Source: Brevundimonas sp. SORGH_AS_0993
Lineage (GTDB): Bacteria; Pseudomonadota; Alphaproteobacteria; Caulobacterales; Caulobacteraceae
DNA length: 64,000 bases
Assembly: GCF_030818545.1 (NCBI RefSeq)
Contig: NZ_JAUTAH010000001.1
Span: forward strand, 5,001-69,000
Direction of reading: 5' to 3'
Both the position numbers and the translations under genes were made by a program. Of this stretch, positions 17,452 to 26,180 are shown piece by piece. Every line of letters starts with the position of its first letter. The first letter of the stretch is position 1. The notes below the pieces were generated by a model. The model worked only from the letters and a program-made list of their open reading frames with translations. It did not search any database and was not told the origin of the DNA.

Positions 17452-18881
17452 TGCGCACGGCGATCCTGGCCGATCCGCTGGATTTCGACGGGTGGCGGAG
17501 GGCGGCGCGGGCCTTTCGCCTGGCAGGGGTGGAGCCGGCGATGGCGCGGTTCGTCGTCGCCGCGGGCCAGGGGGCCCTGTTCGAGGAGGGTAACGGACCC
17601 CCGGCCGAGGTGGGCGGCGCCTTCACCGCGCCCCGCGCCTTCGTCGAGGCGGCGCAAAACCTGATCCAGCATCGGTCCGAGGATCGGTTCGACCTGATGT
17701 ATCGTCTTCTGTGGCGGCTGAAGGAGCAGCCGGACCTGATGGCCGTCCTGTCCGATTCCGACGTCGCCGAAGCCGCCGACCGGATGAAGGGGGTGCGGCG
17801 GGCGGCCCACAAGATGAAGGCTTTCGTCCGCTTTCGTCAGTCCGAGGATGCGCGGGGCGAACACTGGGTCGCCTGGTTCGAGCCCGCCCATCGGGTTCTG
17901 CAGTCGACGGCGCCTTTTTTCGCGCGGCGGTTCAGCACCATGCGGTGGTCGATCCTGACCCCGGATGGGACGGCGTCCTGGGACGGCGACCTGATGCGGT
18001 TCGGCCCGGCCGTGGATCGCAGCCAGGCGCCGGCCGAAGACGAGATGGAGGAATTCTGGCGCACCTACTACGCCTCCACCTTCAACCCGGCGCGACTGAA
18101 GCCGAAGGCGATGCGCTCGGAGATGCCGAAACAATATTGGAAAAACCTACCCGAGGCGGCGCTGATCCCGGAACTGACGGCGGCTGCGTCGGTTCGCACC
18201 GATGTCATGGTGTCTCGGCCCACGCCCCAGCCCAATGCGCGGTTCCAACGCGCCCGAGCGCCCCTGGTGGATCGGGCCGCGACCGACGATCTGGTTCCCG
18301 ACACCTTGGCCGACCTGGCGCGCGGGGTGCAGGGGTGCCGCCGCTGCCCGCTGTGGCGCGATGCGACGCAAGGGGTCTGTGGCGTCGGCCCCAAGACGGC
18401 CGAACTGATGGTGGTGGGCGAACAGCCCGGAGATCAGGAAGACCTGGCCGGTCGGCCCTTCGTCGGCCCGGCGGGCCAGTTGCTGGACCAGGCGATGGCC
18501 GAGGCGGGGCTGGACCGAGACGCGCTGTACCTGACCAACGCCGTCAAACACTTCAAGCACGAACCGCGCGGAAAGCGCCGCCTGCACAGGACGCCGAATG
18601 CTGGCGAGGTCCAGGCCTGCCGCTGGTGGCTGGACCATGAACGTAAGCTGGTGAAGCCGCGGTTGATTCTGGCCCTGGGCGCCACGGCGGGCCTGGCGGT
18701 GCTGGGACGAAAGGTTGCCGTACAAGCCGAGCGGGGCGCGGTCATGGTCCAGGCCGACGGGGCGCGCGTCCTGATGACGGTCCACCCGTCCTATCTGCTG
18801 CGTCTGCCCGATGCGGAGGCCAGGGCGCGGGAGCGGGCGCTGTTCGTGCGCGACCTGAGAACGGCGATTCAGGCCGTCTGA
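17451..18881 (+). CDS. udgX: DUF4130-UdgX fusion, uracil-DNA cross-linking glycosylase
   Basis: A 476-residue two-domain protein. Residues 1-250 are the TIGR03915/DUF4130 'probable DNA metabolism' domain. Residues 285-476 are a family 4-like uracil-DNA glycosylase of the UdgX class, with CxxC at 296/299, GEQPGDQED at 323-331, the UdgX-specific loop KRRLH at 375-379 and HPSYLL at 445-450. In characterised UdgX the His of KRR(I)H bonds covalently to the abasic deoxyribose after uracil excision; His379 is the equivalent. Here Ile is replaced by Leu. It is coupled to the radical SAM gene and probably SOS-controlled. Confidence 0.93.
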   Translation: MRTAILADPLDFDGWRRAARAFRLAGVEPAMARFVVAAGQGALFEEGNGPPAEVGGAFTAPRAFVEAAQNLIQHRSEDRFDLMYRLLWRLKEQPDLMAVLSDSDVAEAADRMKGVRRAAHKMKAFVRFRQSEDARGEHWVAWFEPAHRVLQSTAPFFARRFSTMRWSILTPDGTASWDGDLMRFGPAVDRSQAPAEDEMEEFWRTYYASTFNPARLKPKAMRSEMPKQYWKNLPEAALIPELTAAASVRTDVMVSRPTPQPNARFQRARAPLVDRAATDDLVPDTLADLARGVQGCRRCPLWRDATQGVCGVGPKTAELMVVGEQPGDQEDLAGRPFVGPAGQLLDQAMAEAGLDRDALYLTNAVKHFKHEPRGKRRLHRTPNAGEVQACRWWLDHERKLVKPRLILALGATAGLAVLGRKVAVQAERGAVMVQADGARVLMTVHPSYLLRLPDAEARARERALFVRDLRTAIQAV

Positions 18882-18939
18882 AGGCGTGACGGTTCGTCCC
18901 CGGTTTGCGCCGGGGCCGAGGCAGCGTATCGTTGGGTCG

Positions 18940-19677
18940 ATGTTGGAACTTCGCTCTCTTCCGGTCGAATGCGCGCAGCGGCGACGCGATGCCGCATGCG
19001 CCACCTGCGGCGCGCGGGCCTTCAGCGTGTGCGACAGCCTGCCGCCCGCGGATCTGGCCCAGTTGGACGCCATCGCCGAACAGACCCGGTTCGCCGCGGG
19101 CGAGGTGCTGGCGCGCGAGGGCGAGCGCGCCGATCACCTGTTCAATGTCACGTCCGGCTCCTTGCGAATTTACAAGCTGCTGCCGGATGGGCGGCGCCAG
19201 ATCACGGGTTTTCTGTTCGCCGGGGACTTCGTGGGCCTGGCCACGGGGCCGACCTACGCCTTTTCGGCCGAGGCCATCGAGGACACGACCGTGTGCCGCT
19301 TCCGCAGGGCGGACTATCTGGCGCTGTTGCAGGAGACGCCGGTCCTGGGATCGGCCCTGCTGGAGCGCGCACGGCACGAACTGGCGGCGGCGCAGAACCA
19401 GATGCTGCTTCTGGGGCGCAAGTCGGCGCAGGAACGGATCGCCTCCTTCCTGCTGGACCTGCCCGACCTGGACCCGGCCCGGCCGCAGGAGGACGACCAT
19501 GTCCATCTGCCGATGACCCGCGCCGAGATGGCCGACTATCTGGGCCTGACCATAGAGACGGTCAGTCGCGGCCTGACGAAGCTGAAGACGGCGGGGGTCA
19601 TACGGCTGCTGTCCCTGCACGAACTGCGGGTCGAACAGCCGGAACGCCTGCGCGCCCTCGCCGAGGGCGAAGCCTAG
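18940..19677 (+). CDS. FNR-type oxygen-sensing regulator
   Basis: A 245-residue Crp/Fnr protein. Cys20, Cys23 and Cys31 in the N-terminal CATCGARAFSVC and Cys119 in the central domain match the four ligands of an oxygen-labile [4Fe-4S] cluster; Cys11 is extra. The recognition helix contains ETVSR, the FNR-type readout for TTGAT half-sites. The ATG at 18940 gives the normal N-terminal length. An exact TTGAT-N4-ATCAA site lies between cydD and cydA 3.5 kb away, which makes the cyd genes its likely targets. Close relatives are named FnrN, FnrL or FixK. Confidence 0.92.
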   Translation: MLELRSLPVECAQRRRDAACATCGARAFSVCDSLPPADLAQLDAIAEQTRFAAGEVLAREGERADHLFNVTSGSLRIYKLLPDGRRQITGFLFAGDFVGLATGPTYAFSAEAIEDTTVCRFRRADYLALLQETPVLGSALLERARHELAAAQNQMLLLGRKSAQERIASFLLDLPDLDPARPQEDDHVHLPMTRAEMADYLGLTIETVSRGLTKLKTAGVIRLLSLHELRVEQPERLRALAEGEA

Positions 19678-19735
19678 AGCCTGATCGTTTTAGACGGAAT
19701 CGCATAGCGATTTTCCCTCAGCGGATCAGGCTCCA
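19675..19735. repeat. dispersed intergenic palindrome, copy 1
   Basis: A ~60-bp element with outer arms GCCTGATC and GATCAGGC and an inner GGAATCGC/GCGATTTTCC hairpin. It fills the gap between the convergent fnr and cydC genes and includes the fnr stop codon. A diverged copy in opposite orientation is at 32151-32210. It might serve as a bidirectional terminator, but the sequence conservation suggests a mobile or selected repeat. Confidence 0.65.
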
Positions 19736-19738
19736 GGG

Positions 19739-21460
19739 TCAGGCGTCCGCCGGAACGGAATCGGCCTGGCGCGTCAGGCGGACCCGACCCTGGGCGTCCA
19801 GTCCCTCTATCCGCAGACGCAGATCGCAGACGGTCAGGGGCGCCAGACGGTGGCTGATCAGGATCAGGCCCTGACGGCGTTCGGACAGGCGACGGGTCAG
19901 GGCGGCCAGAACCCGCGCCTCGGTTGCGGCGTCCAGCCCCTCGGTCGGCTCGTCCAGAACCAGCCAGGGCGCGTCCCGCAGATAGGCGCGCGCCAAACCC
20001 AGCCGACGTCGCTCGCCCCCCGAAAACCGCTCGCCGTTGGCGCCGACCGGGGCGTCCAGGCCCAGGGGATCGGCGCGCACGCGCGCGGCCAAGGCGGCGT
20101 CGTCCAGCGCCCGCCACATGGCCGGCTCGTCCACGCGACCGGCAAGGGCCAGGTTCTGGCGGATCGTGCCGTCCATCAGTCGCACGTCCTGGGCGGCACA
20201 GGCGAACAGGGGGCGTCGCGCGTCCGGCGACAGGCCCGCAATGTCGATGCCGCCCAGCCAGGCTTCGCCTTCGCAGGCGGAACGCAGGCCGATCAGCCGC
20301 TCGACCAGGGTGGTCTTGCCGACGCCCGAGGCGCCGAACAGGCCCAGTCGCGCCGGGGGATGCAGGCCCGTCGCCAGTCCGGCCACGCGCAGGGTCTCGT
20401 TGGGCGGCGTCTCGTCCCGTGGAGCCGCGCGCGTTCCGGGTTCGCTTTCCGAAAGGACGGCGTCCAGCCGTTCCTGCGCCTCGGCCGCCGCGCCGTTCTG
20501 GTGCAGGGCGCCGATCAGACCGGCGAAAGATTCCAGACCCATGACGGTCGCCAGGGCCGCCAGGGCCGTCAGGGGCAGGGGCGCGCCATGGGTCGCAGGC
20601 ACGACGGCGGCGACCGACAAGGCCGTCACGCCCGCCTGCCAGACCGCCATCCAGCCGCCGGCCTGGGCCTGGTCGATCAGGGCGCGGTCGCGGACATCAG
20701 CCGCCTCTACGATCTGCTGCGTCGCCCAGCCGTCCAGGGCGTAGGCCTTCAGCTCGGGCGAGACGGCCTCCAAAGCCGACAGCCGGTCCTTCAGACGGGC
20801 CACCGCGACCTGGGCCGCGCGGCCGGCGGGATCGGCCAGACGGCGGGCGATCAGCGTCGCCCCGCCCGAGGCCAGGCCCATCGACGCCAGCAGGATCAGA
20901 CCGGCCAGGGGCGCCGCCATCGCGGCCAGGAGGATCGAGGCGACCGCGCCGGCGCCCAGAGCCCAGGGCGACGACAGCCGCACGAACAGGGTCTGGACCG
21001 CGTCCACGTCCTGAACAAGGCGGGCCGATGCCTCGCCCGACGACAGGGCCAGGGCGCGCTCGGGCGGGGCCGAGGCCAGGGCCTGGAACAACTGGGGCCG
21101 CAGGCGGGCCAGAGCCTTCAGCGCCGCCTCATGGCCGGCGACCCGTTCGATGTAGCGGGCGCCCGTCCGCAGGATTGCCAACAGGCGGATGACGGCGCTG
21201 GGCGTCAGATAGTTGAAGTTCTGGACCGCCAGGCCGCCCGCCGCCCCGGCGAAGGCCGCCCCGGTGATGAACCAGCCCGACAGGCCCAGAAGGCCCACGG
21301 CGGCCACCGAGACGACGGCCCCGGCGGCGGCGGCCAGACGCAGGCGTCGACGCTGGACCTGGCGCTGGGCCGCGATCAGGGCGGCGATACGGCCAGAGGA
21401 CCGGCCAGAGGACCGGCCAGAGGAGCGGCCCGAGGATTGGGCGGGGGGCCGGACGCTCAC
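19739..21460 (-). CDS. cydC: thiol reductant ABC exporter subunit CydC
   Basis: A 573-residue ABC half-transporter: membrane domain to about residue 310, then an ATPase domain with Walker A GASGVGKTT, signature FSGGERRRLGLARA and Walker B WLVLDEPTEGLD. With CydD it exports glutathione/cysteine to the periplasm, needed for cytochrome bd assembly. A GTG start at 21460 overlaps the cydD stop (GTGA). The N-terminus carries four SSGR-type tetrapeptide units encoded by a 12-bp tandem repeat. The linker before the nucleotide-binding domain is short. Confidence 0.92.
   Translation of the reverse strand: MSVRPPAQSSGRSSGRSSGRSSGRIAALIAAQRQVQRRRLRLAAAAGAVVSVAAVGLLGLSGWFITGAAFAGAAGGLAVQNFNYLTPSAVIRLLAILRTGARYIERVAGHEAALKALARLRPQLFQALASAPPERALALSSGEASARLVQDVDAVQTLFVRLSSPWALGAGAVASILLAAMAAPLAGLILLASMGLASGGATLIARRLADPAGRAAQVAVARLKDRLSALEAVSPELKAYALDGWATQQIVEAADVRDRALIDQAQAGGWMAVWQAGVTALSVAAVVPATHGAPLPLTALAALATVMGLESFAGLIGALHQNGAAAEAQERLDAVLSESEPGTRAAPRDETPPNETLRVAGLATGLHPPARLGLFGASGVGKTTLVERLIGLRSACEGEAWLGGIDIAGLSPDARRPLFACAAQDVRLMDGTIRQNLALAGRVDEPAMWRALDDAALAARVRADPLGLDAPVGANGERFSGGERRRLGLARAYLRDAPWLVLDEPTEGLDAATEARVLAALTRRLSERRQGLILISHRLAPLTVCDLRLRIEGLDAQGRVRLTRQADSVPADA
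21391..21438 (-). repeat. four 12-bp tandem repeats in the cydC 5' end
   Basis: GGCCAGAGGACC occurs twice exactly, followed by GGCCAGAGGAGC and GGCCCGAGGATT, all in 12-bp register. The repeats encode tetrapeptides rich in Ser, Gly and Arg at the CydC N-terminus. As 12 is a multiple of 3, copy-number change would keep the frame. Confidence 0.85.
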
Positions 21461-23061
21461 AGCCGCACCACGCGATCGGCCAGGGCCGCGACGGCGGTGG
21501 AATGGGTGGCGATCAGGGTCGTGCGCCCGCGCGCCGCCTCGCGGATCACCGCCAGCACAGCCTGTTCGGACGCCGGGTCCAGGTTGGCGGTCGGCTCGTC
21601 CAGCAACAGGACCGGCGCGCGCTTCAACATGGCGCGGGCCAGGCCCAGGCGACGGCGTTCGCCGCCGGACAGGCCCCCGCCGCGTTCGTCGATCAGGCGC
21701 TCTAGATCGCCTGTCAGGCCGGCGGTCTGGGCCGCGGCCTTGACGCGGCCGGGGCAGGCGGCCGGATCGGCCACGGCCACATTGTGGGCCAGGGAGCCGG
21801 GCACGACGACCGGCGCCTGGCTGGCCCAGGCGATCTGGCCCGACAGATCGACGCCGTCGCCCAGCCGGACCCCGCCGATCTCGACCGCGCCGGCGGTCAG
21901 GGGCGACAGGCCCAGCAAGAGGTGGAGCAGGCTGGACTTGCCCGCGCCGCTGGCCCCGACCAGGGCGACCATCTGGCCGGGCCGGACATCCAGGTCGAAG
22001 TCCGCGATCACCGGCGCCGCGCCGTCATAGGCGACGCTGACGGCCTGAAATCGGATCGACGGCGCCGTCTCGCCCAGCTTCAGTCGCATGGGCGCTGGAC
22101 GGTCGGGCGTGACCAGGGCGGGGGCGGCGGCCTCTGCGGCCTGGCGGTCGTGATAGGCGGCCGCGAGCCGGCGCAGCGGTTGATAGACCTCGGGCGCCAG
22201 GGCCAGGACGAAGAAGGCCCGGCCCAGGTCCAGCGTCTCAGGAACTGGAAAGGGCAGCAGCCGCAGCAGGTTGAAGCCGCAATAGACGGCGATCAGGGCG
22301 ACCGACAGGGCCGAAAAGAACTCCAGCACGGCGGAAGAGGCGAAGGCGATCCGCAGGACGCGAGCCGTGCGGCGCTCCAGTTCGTCGGAGGCCGTGGCGA
22401 TCTGGGCGGTTATACGATCCGTCGCGCCGAAGGCCAGGACGGCGGGCAAGGCGCGGACGCGGTCGATGAACAGGCCCGACAGCCGCTCCAGCGCCTGGAA
22501 CTGACGTCGGCTCTCGCTGGCGGCGGCCGTGCCGGCCAGGATCATGCCCAGGACGAAGGGCAGGAGGGTGAACAGCAGGACGCCCGCCGAAACCGGGCTG
22601 GCCACGGCCGCGGCGGCGACGATCAGCAGGGGCGACAGGCCGGCGGCCAGACGCAGGGGCGCGAACCGGCCGTAGTAGCCGTCCAGCGCCTCCACCCCCT
22701 CGACCAGGGCGGTCAATCGCTCGCCGGATCGTCGGCCCTGCCCGAACATGTCGGCCAGAAGCCGACCGCGCACATCCTGCTTCACCACCCGGCCTAGACG
22801 CGCGCCGACCGCGACGGCGGCCTGGCCCAGCAGGCCGCGCGCGATAAGGCTGATCGCCGCCAGGGCCAGCCAAGGCGCGGCGGCGGCCGGCGATTGGGCG
22901 AACCTGTCCACGCCCAGGGCCAGGCCGGCGGCGAAGCCGATGGCGGGCAGGACGTCGGCGATGGTCAGGACGGCCGCCAACATCGCCGGTCGACGCCAGG
23001 TACGGCCGGTCTGTTTCAGCCAGGCGGCGGGCGCGAGCGGGGCGGACGAGATGGCGGTCAT
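21457..23061 (-). CDS. cydD: thiol reductant ABC exporter subunit CydD
   Basis: A 534-residue ABC half-transporter paired with CydC. It has six membrane segments, the LARGLLGQAAVAVGARLGRVV region typical of CydD, and an ATPase with Walker A GASGAGKSS, signature LSGGERRRLGLARA and Walker B VLLLDEPTANLD. The ATG at 23061 is preferred because upstream codons of the open frame reach into the shared cydD-cydA promoter region. It is transcribed away from cydA, so both directions can be served by the FNR box between them. Confidence 0.92.
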   Translation of the reverse strand: MTAISSAPLAPAAWLKQTGRTWRRPAMLAAVLTIADVLPAIGFAAGLALGVDRFAQSPAAAAPWLALAAISLIARGLLGQAAVAVGARLGRVVKQDVRGRLLADMFGQGRRSGERLTALVEGVEALDGYYGRFAPLRLAAGLSPLLIVAAAAVASPVSAGVLLFTLLPFVLGMILAGTAAASESRRQFQALERLSGLFIDRVRALPAVLAFGATDRITAQIATASDELERRTARVLRIAFASSAVLEFFSALSVALIAVYCGFNLLRLLPFPVPETLDLGRAFFVLALAPEVYQPLRRLAAAYHDRQAAEAAAPALVTPDRPAPMRLKLGETAPSIRFQAVSVAYDGAAPVIADFDLDVRPGQMVALVGASGAGKSSLLHLLLGLSPLTAGAVEIGGVRLGDGVDLSGQIAWASQAPVVVPGSLAHNVAVADPAACPGRVKAAAQTAGLTGDLERLIDERGGGLSGGERRRLGLARAMLKRAPVLLLDEPTANLDPASEQAVLAVIREAARGRTTLIATHSTAVAALADRVVRL

Positions 23062-23169
23062 CGACGGAACTCCAGCGCCCGGCCGTCGCCGCGCGCCATT
23101 GGGCGGAACGCCGTCGGACGAAATGTCCAAGGACGAAGCGTCCAGTAGGACGGTCAAGGCGCGCTCGCT

Positions 23170-23183
23170 TTGATCGAGATCAA
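23170..23183 (+). promoter_or_regulatory. FNR box between cydD and cydA
   Basis: TTGATCGAGATCAA is a perfect TTGAT-N4-ATCAA dyad, the FNR/FixK consensus. It lies 71 bp before the cydA start and 108 bp before cydD. The symmetric site in a divergent region suits activation of cydABX-hemN under low oxygen and possibly also cydDC. Confidence 0.85.
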
Positions 23184-23254
23184 GGCGACCGTCCCGCCGG
23201 ACTTCTAGGGCGGGTGAAACGTCGGGGCTTGGTCCGGCGTGACGGAGCAACGCC

Positions 23255-24838
23255 ATGATCGACCTAGCGGTCGTCGACCTGTCCCGGCTGCAGTTCGCGC
23301 TGACGGCCCTCTACCACTTCCTGTTCGTGCCCCTGACGCTGGGCCTCAGCTTCATGCTGGTCATCATGGAGTCGATCTATGTGATGACCCGCCGGCCGAT
23401 CTGGCGGACGATCACCCGTTTCTGGGGCACGCTGTTCGGCATCAACTTCGTGCTGGGCGTCGCGACCGGGATCACCATGGAGTTCCAGTTCGGCATGAAC
23501 TGGAGCTATTACAGCCACTACGTCGGCGACATCTTCGGCGCGCCCCTGGCGATCGAGGGCCTGATGGCCTTCTTCCTGGAGGCGACCTTCGTGGGCCTGA
23601 TGTTCTTCGGCTGGGACAAGCTGAAGCCCTCGGCCCACCTGTTCGTCACCTTCATGGTGGCGCTGGGCACCAACCTGTCGGCCCTGTGGATCCTGATCGC
23701 CAACGGCTGGATGCAGAACCCGGTCGGCGCCGCCTTCAATCCCGACACCATGCGAATGGAGGTCGCGGACTTCATGGCCGTGCTGTTCAATCCGGTGGCC
23801 CAGGCCAAGTTCGTTCACACGGTTTCAGCCGGTTACGTCTGCGCCTCGGTCTTCGTGCTGGGCGTATCGGCCTTCTATCTGCTGCGCGGCAAGCACGTGG
23901 GGTTCGCCAAGCGGTCGATGACGGTGGCCTCGGCCTTCGGTCTGGCGGCGTCGCTGTCGGTCGTCGTGCTGGGCGACCAGTCCGGCTATGCCCTGACCGA
24001 CAACCAGAAGATGAAGCTGGCCGCCCTGGAGGCCATGTGGCACACCGAACCGGCGCCGGCGGGTCTGACCCTGATCGGCATCCCCTCGATGAAGGACCGC
24101 GAGACCCATTACGGCGTCCATGTCCCCTGGATCATGGGCCTGATCGCCACCCGCACCATCGACAAGCCGGTCGAAGGCATCTTCGAACTGGTCGCCACCT
24201 CGCAGGACCGCATCGAATCCGGCGTCGTCGCCTATGACGCCCTGGAAAAGGTCAAGGCCAATCCTCAGGACAGCGCGGCTCGGGCCGTGTTCGAGACCCA
24301 TCGGCGCGACCTAGGCTACGGCCTCTTGCTGAAGCGGCATGTCGCCGATCCGCGCCAGGCCACGCCGGAACTGATCCAGAAGGCGGCCTGGGAGACGGTT
24401 CCGAACGTGCCGGCCCTGTTCTGGAGTTTCCGCGTCATGGCCGGCCTGGGGATGTTCCTGATCGTCTTCTTCGCCACCGCCTTCGTTCTGTGCACCGTGC
24501 GCAAACATCAGACGAAGTGGTTCCTGCGGATCGCGGTCCTGGCCATTCCCCTGCCGTGGATCGCCATCGAGTTCGGGTGGATCCTGGCCGAGTTCGGGCG
24601 TCAGCCCTGGGCGGTGGACGGAGTGCTGCCGACCTTCCTGGGCGCCTCGTCCCTGACCGTGCCGCAGCTGTGGGCCACCATCGTCGGCTTCACCCTGCTG
24701 TACGGCGCCCTGGCGGTGGTCGAAGTGCGGCTGATGCTGTTCGCCATCAAGAAGGGGCCGTTCCACGAACAGGAGACGTTCGGCGAACCCAATCCCGAAG
24801 CGCCGGCCGAGCGCGTTCCCGCGCCCGCCGTGGCCTGA
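23255..24838 (+). CDS. cydA: cytochrome bd ubiquinol oxidase subunit I
   Basis: A 527-residue polytopic protein carrying the haem sites of bd-type oxidase. His21 in RLQFALTALYHFLFVPLT corresponds to the haem-d/b595-region His19 of E. coli. The conserved GRQPWAVDGVLPTF block is present in the second half. It oxidises quinol and reduces oxygen at the inner membrane. It is followed by cydB (24-bp gap), cydX and hemN on the same strand, and an FNR box precedes it. Confidence 0.96.
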   Translation: MIDLAVVDLSRLQFALTALYHFLFVPLTLGLSFMLVIMESIYVMTRRPIWRTITRFWGTLFGINFVLGVATGITMEFQFGMNWSYYSHYVGDIFGAPLAIEGLMAFFLEATFVGLMFFGWDKLKPSAHLFVTFMVALGTNLSALWILIANGWMQNPVGAAFNPDTMRMEVADFMAVLFNPVAQAKFVHTVSAGYVCASVFVLGVSAFYLLRGKHVGFAKRSMTVASAFGLAASLSVVVLGDQSGYALTDNQKMKLAALEAMWHTEPAPAGLTLIGIPSMKDRETHYGVHVPWIMGLIATRTIDKPVEGIFELVATSQDRIESGVVAYDALEKVKANPQDSAARAVFETHRRDLGYGLLLKRHVADPRQATPELIQKAAWETVPNVPALFWSFRVMAGLGMFLIVFFATAFVLCTVRKHQTKWFLRIAVLAIPLPWIAIEFGWILAEFGRQPWAVDGVLPTFLGASSLTVPQLWATIVGFTLLYGALAVVEVRLMLFAIKKGPFHEQETFGEPNPEAPAERVPAPAVA

Positions 24839-24862
24839 CCCAAGACCTTAGGACATCCGACC

Positions 24863-26011
24863 ATGGATCTTCCCCTCGACTTCGCCACGCTTCGCCTGAT
24901 CTGGTGGGGGCTGCTGGGCGTGCTTCTGATCGCCTTCGCCCTGACCGACGGTTTCGACCTGGGCGTCGGCGCCCTTCTGCCCTTCGTCGCCAAGACCGAC
25001 GAGGAGCGCCGCATGGTGATCAACACCGTCGGCGCCACCTGGGAGGGCAACCAGGTGTGGTTCATCCTGGGCGGCGGCGCCATCTTCGCCGCCTGGCCCT
25101 TCGTCTATGCGGTCAGCTTCTCGGGCTTCTACCTGGCCATGTTCCTGGTGCTGTCAGCGCTGATCCTGCGGCCCGTGTCGTTCAAATACCGCTCCAAGCG
25201 CGGATCGGCCGGCTGGCGGTCGTTTTGGGACTGGTGCCTGTTCATCGGCGGCTTCGTCCCGGCCCTGGTGTTCGGCGTAGCTGTCGGTAACGTCCTGTTG
25301 GGCGCGCCCTTCCATCTGGATGGCGACCTGCGGTCTTTCTACGACGGCAGCCTCTTGGGTCTGTTCACTCCCTTCAGCCTGATCGCCGGCCTGTTGTCGG
25401 TGGCCATGCTGGTGCTGCATGGCGCGGCTTGGCTGTCGGTCAAGGCCGAGGCCGGCCCGGTGATGGAGCGGGCGCGCCTGTTCGGGACGGTCGCGGGCGT
25501 CCTGGCCCTGGTGCTGTTCGCGGTCGGGGGCCTGTATGTCGCCTATGGCGGCCTGGGCTATCGGATCACCGGCGCCCTGGACGTCAACGGCTTCTCCAAT
25601 CCGCTGCGCACGACGGTTCAGGCCCAGCCCGGCGCCTGGCTGGACAACTACGGCCGCTATCCGTGGATGCTGATCGCCCCGGCGCTCGGCTTCCTCGGCG
25701 CGCTGATCGGTCTGGTCGGCATGTGGCGGCGGTCCGCGCCGCTGGCCTTCGGCGGGTCGTCCCTGTCGACCGTCGGCATCATCTCCACCGTGGGCCTGTC
25801 GATGTTCCCCTTCATCCTGCCCAGTTCGGTCAATCCGCAGTCCAGCCTGACAGTGTGGAACGCCTCGTCCAGCCATGTGACCCTGTTCATCATGCTGATC
25901 TGCACGGTGATCTTCCTGCCGGTGGTGCTGCTCTACACGGCCTGGGTCTATCGGGTCCTGTGGGGCCGGACCTCGACCGCCGCCCTCAAGACCAACCCCG
26001 ACCTGTACTGA
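24863..26011 (+). CDS. cydB: cytochrome bd ubiquinol oxidase subunit II
   Basis: A 382-residue membrane partner of CydA of normal length. It starts with the typical LRLIWWGLLGVLLIAFALTDGFDLGVGALLP helix and contains the WEGNQVWFILGGGAIFAAWP block. It lies in one operon with cydA and cydX. Confidence 0.96.
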   Translation: MDLPLDFATLRLIWWGLLGVLLIAFALTDGFDLGVGALLPFVAKTDEERRMVINTVGATWEGNQVWFILGGGAIFAAWPFVYAVSFSGFYLAMFLVLSALILRPVSFKYRSKRGSAGWRSFWDWCLFIGGFVPALVFGVAVGNVLLGAPFHLDGDLRSFYDGSLLGLFTPFSLIAGLLSVAMLVLHGAAWLSVKAEAGPVMERARLFGTVAGVLALVLFAVGGLYVAYGGLGYRITGALDVNGFSNPLRTTVQAQPGAWLDNYGRYPWMLIAPALGFLGALIGLVGMWRRSAPLAFGGSSLSTVGIISTVGLSMFPFILPSSVNPQSSLTVWNASSSHVTLFIMLICTVIFLPVVLLYTAWVYRVLWGRTSTAALKTNPDLY

Positions 26012-26030
26012 GCCATAGGAGCTTATAGCG

Positions 26031-26180
26031 ATGTGGTATTTCTCATGGATACTGGGCCTGGGTCTGGCGGTCGCCTTCGGCGTGCTGAACGGTCTGTGGC
26101 ACGAGTTCCGCCTGTTCGACGAAGGCGATGTCGGCCTGTCGCGGCCCGATGCTTCGAAAGAGGAAGATGCCCCGCTCTGA
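26031..26180 (+). CDS. cydX: cytochrome bd small subunit CydX
   Basis: A 49-residue single-pass protein starting MWYFSWILGLGLAVAFGVLNG, followed by LWHEF, the hallmark of CydX/YbgT. It stabilises the haem environment of CydAB. It starts 19 bp after cydB, preceded by AGGAG in CATAGGAGCTTATAGCG. The last 14 bp overlap the hemN start. It is easily missed because of its size. Confidence 0.93.
   Translation: MWYFSWILGLGLAVAFGVLNGLWHEFRLFDEGDVGLSRPDASKEEDAPL

Noticed and set aside
18882..18939. FNR autoregulatory site before the fnr gene
   Set aside because: No TTGAT-N4-ATCAA-like sequence is present in this gap; only a small GC hairpin is visible.
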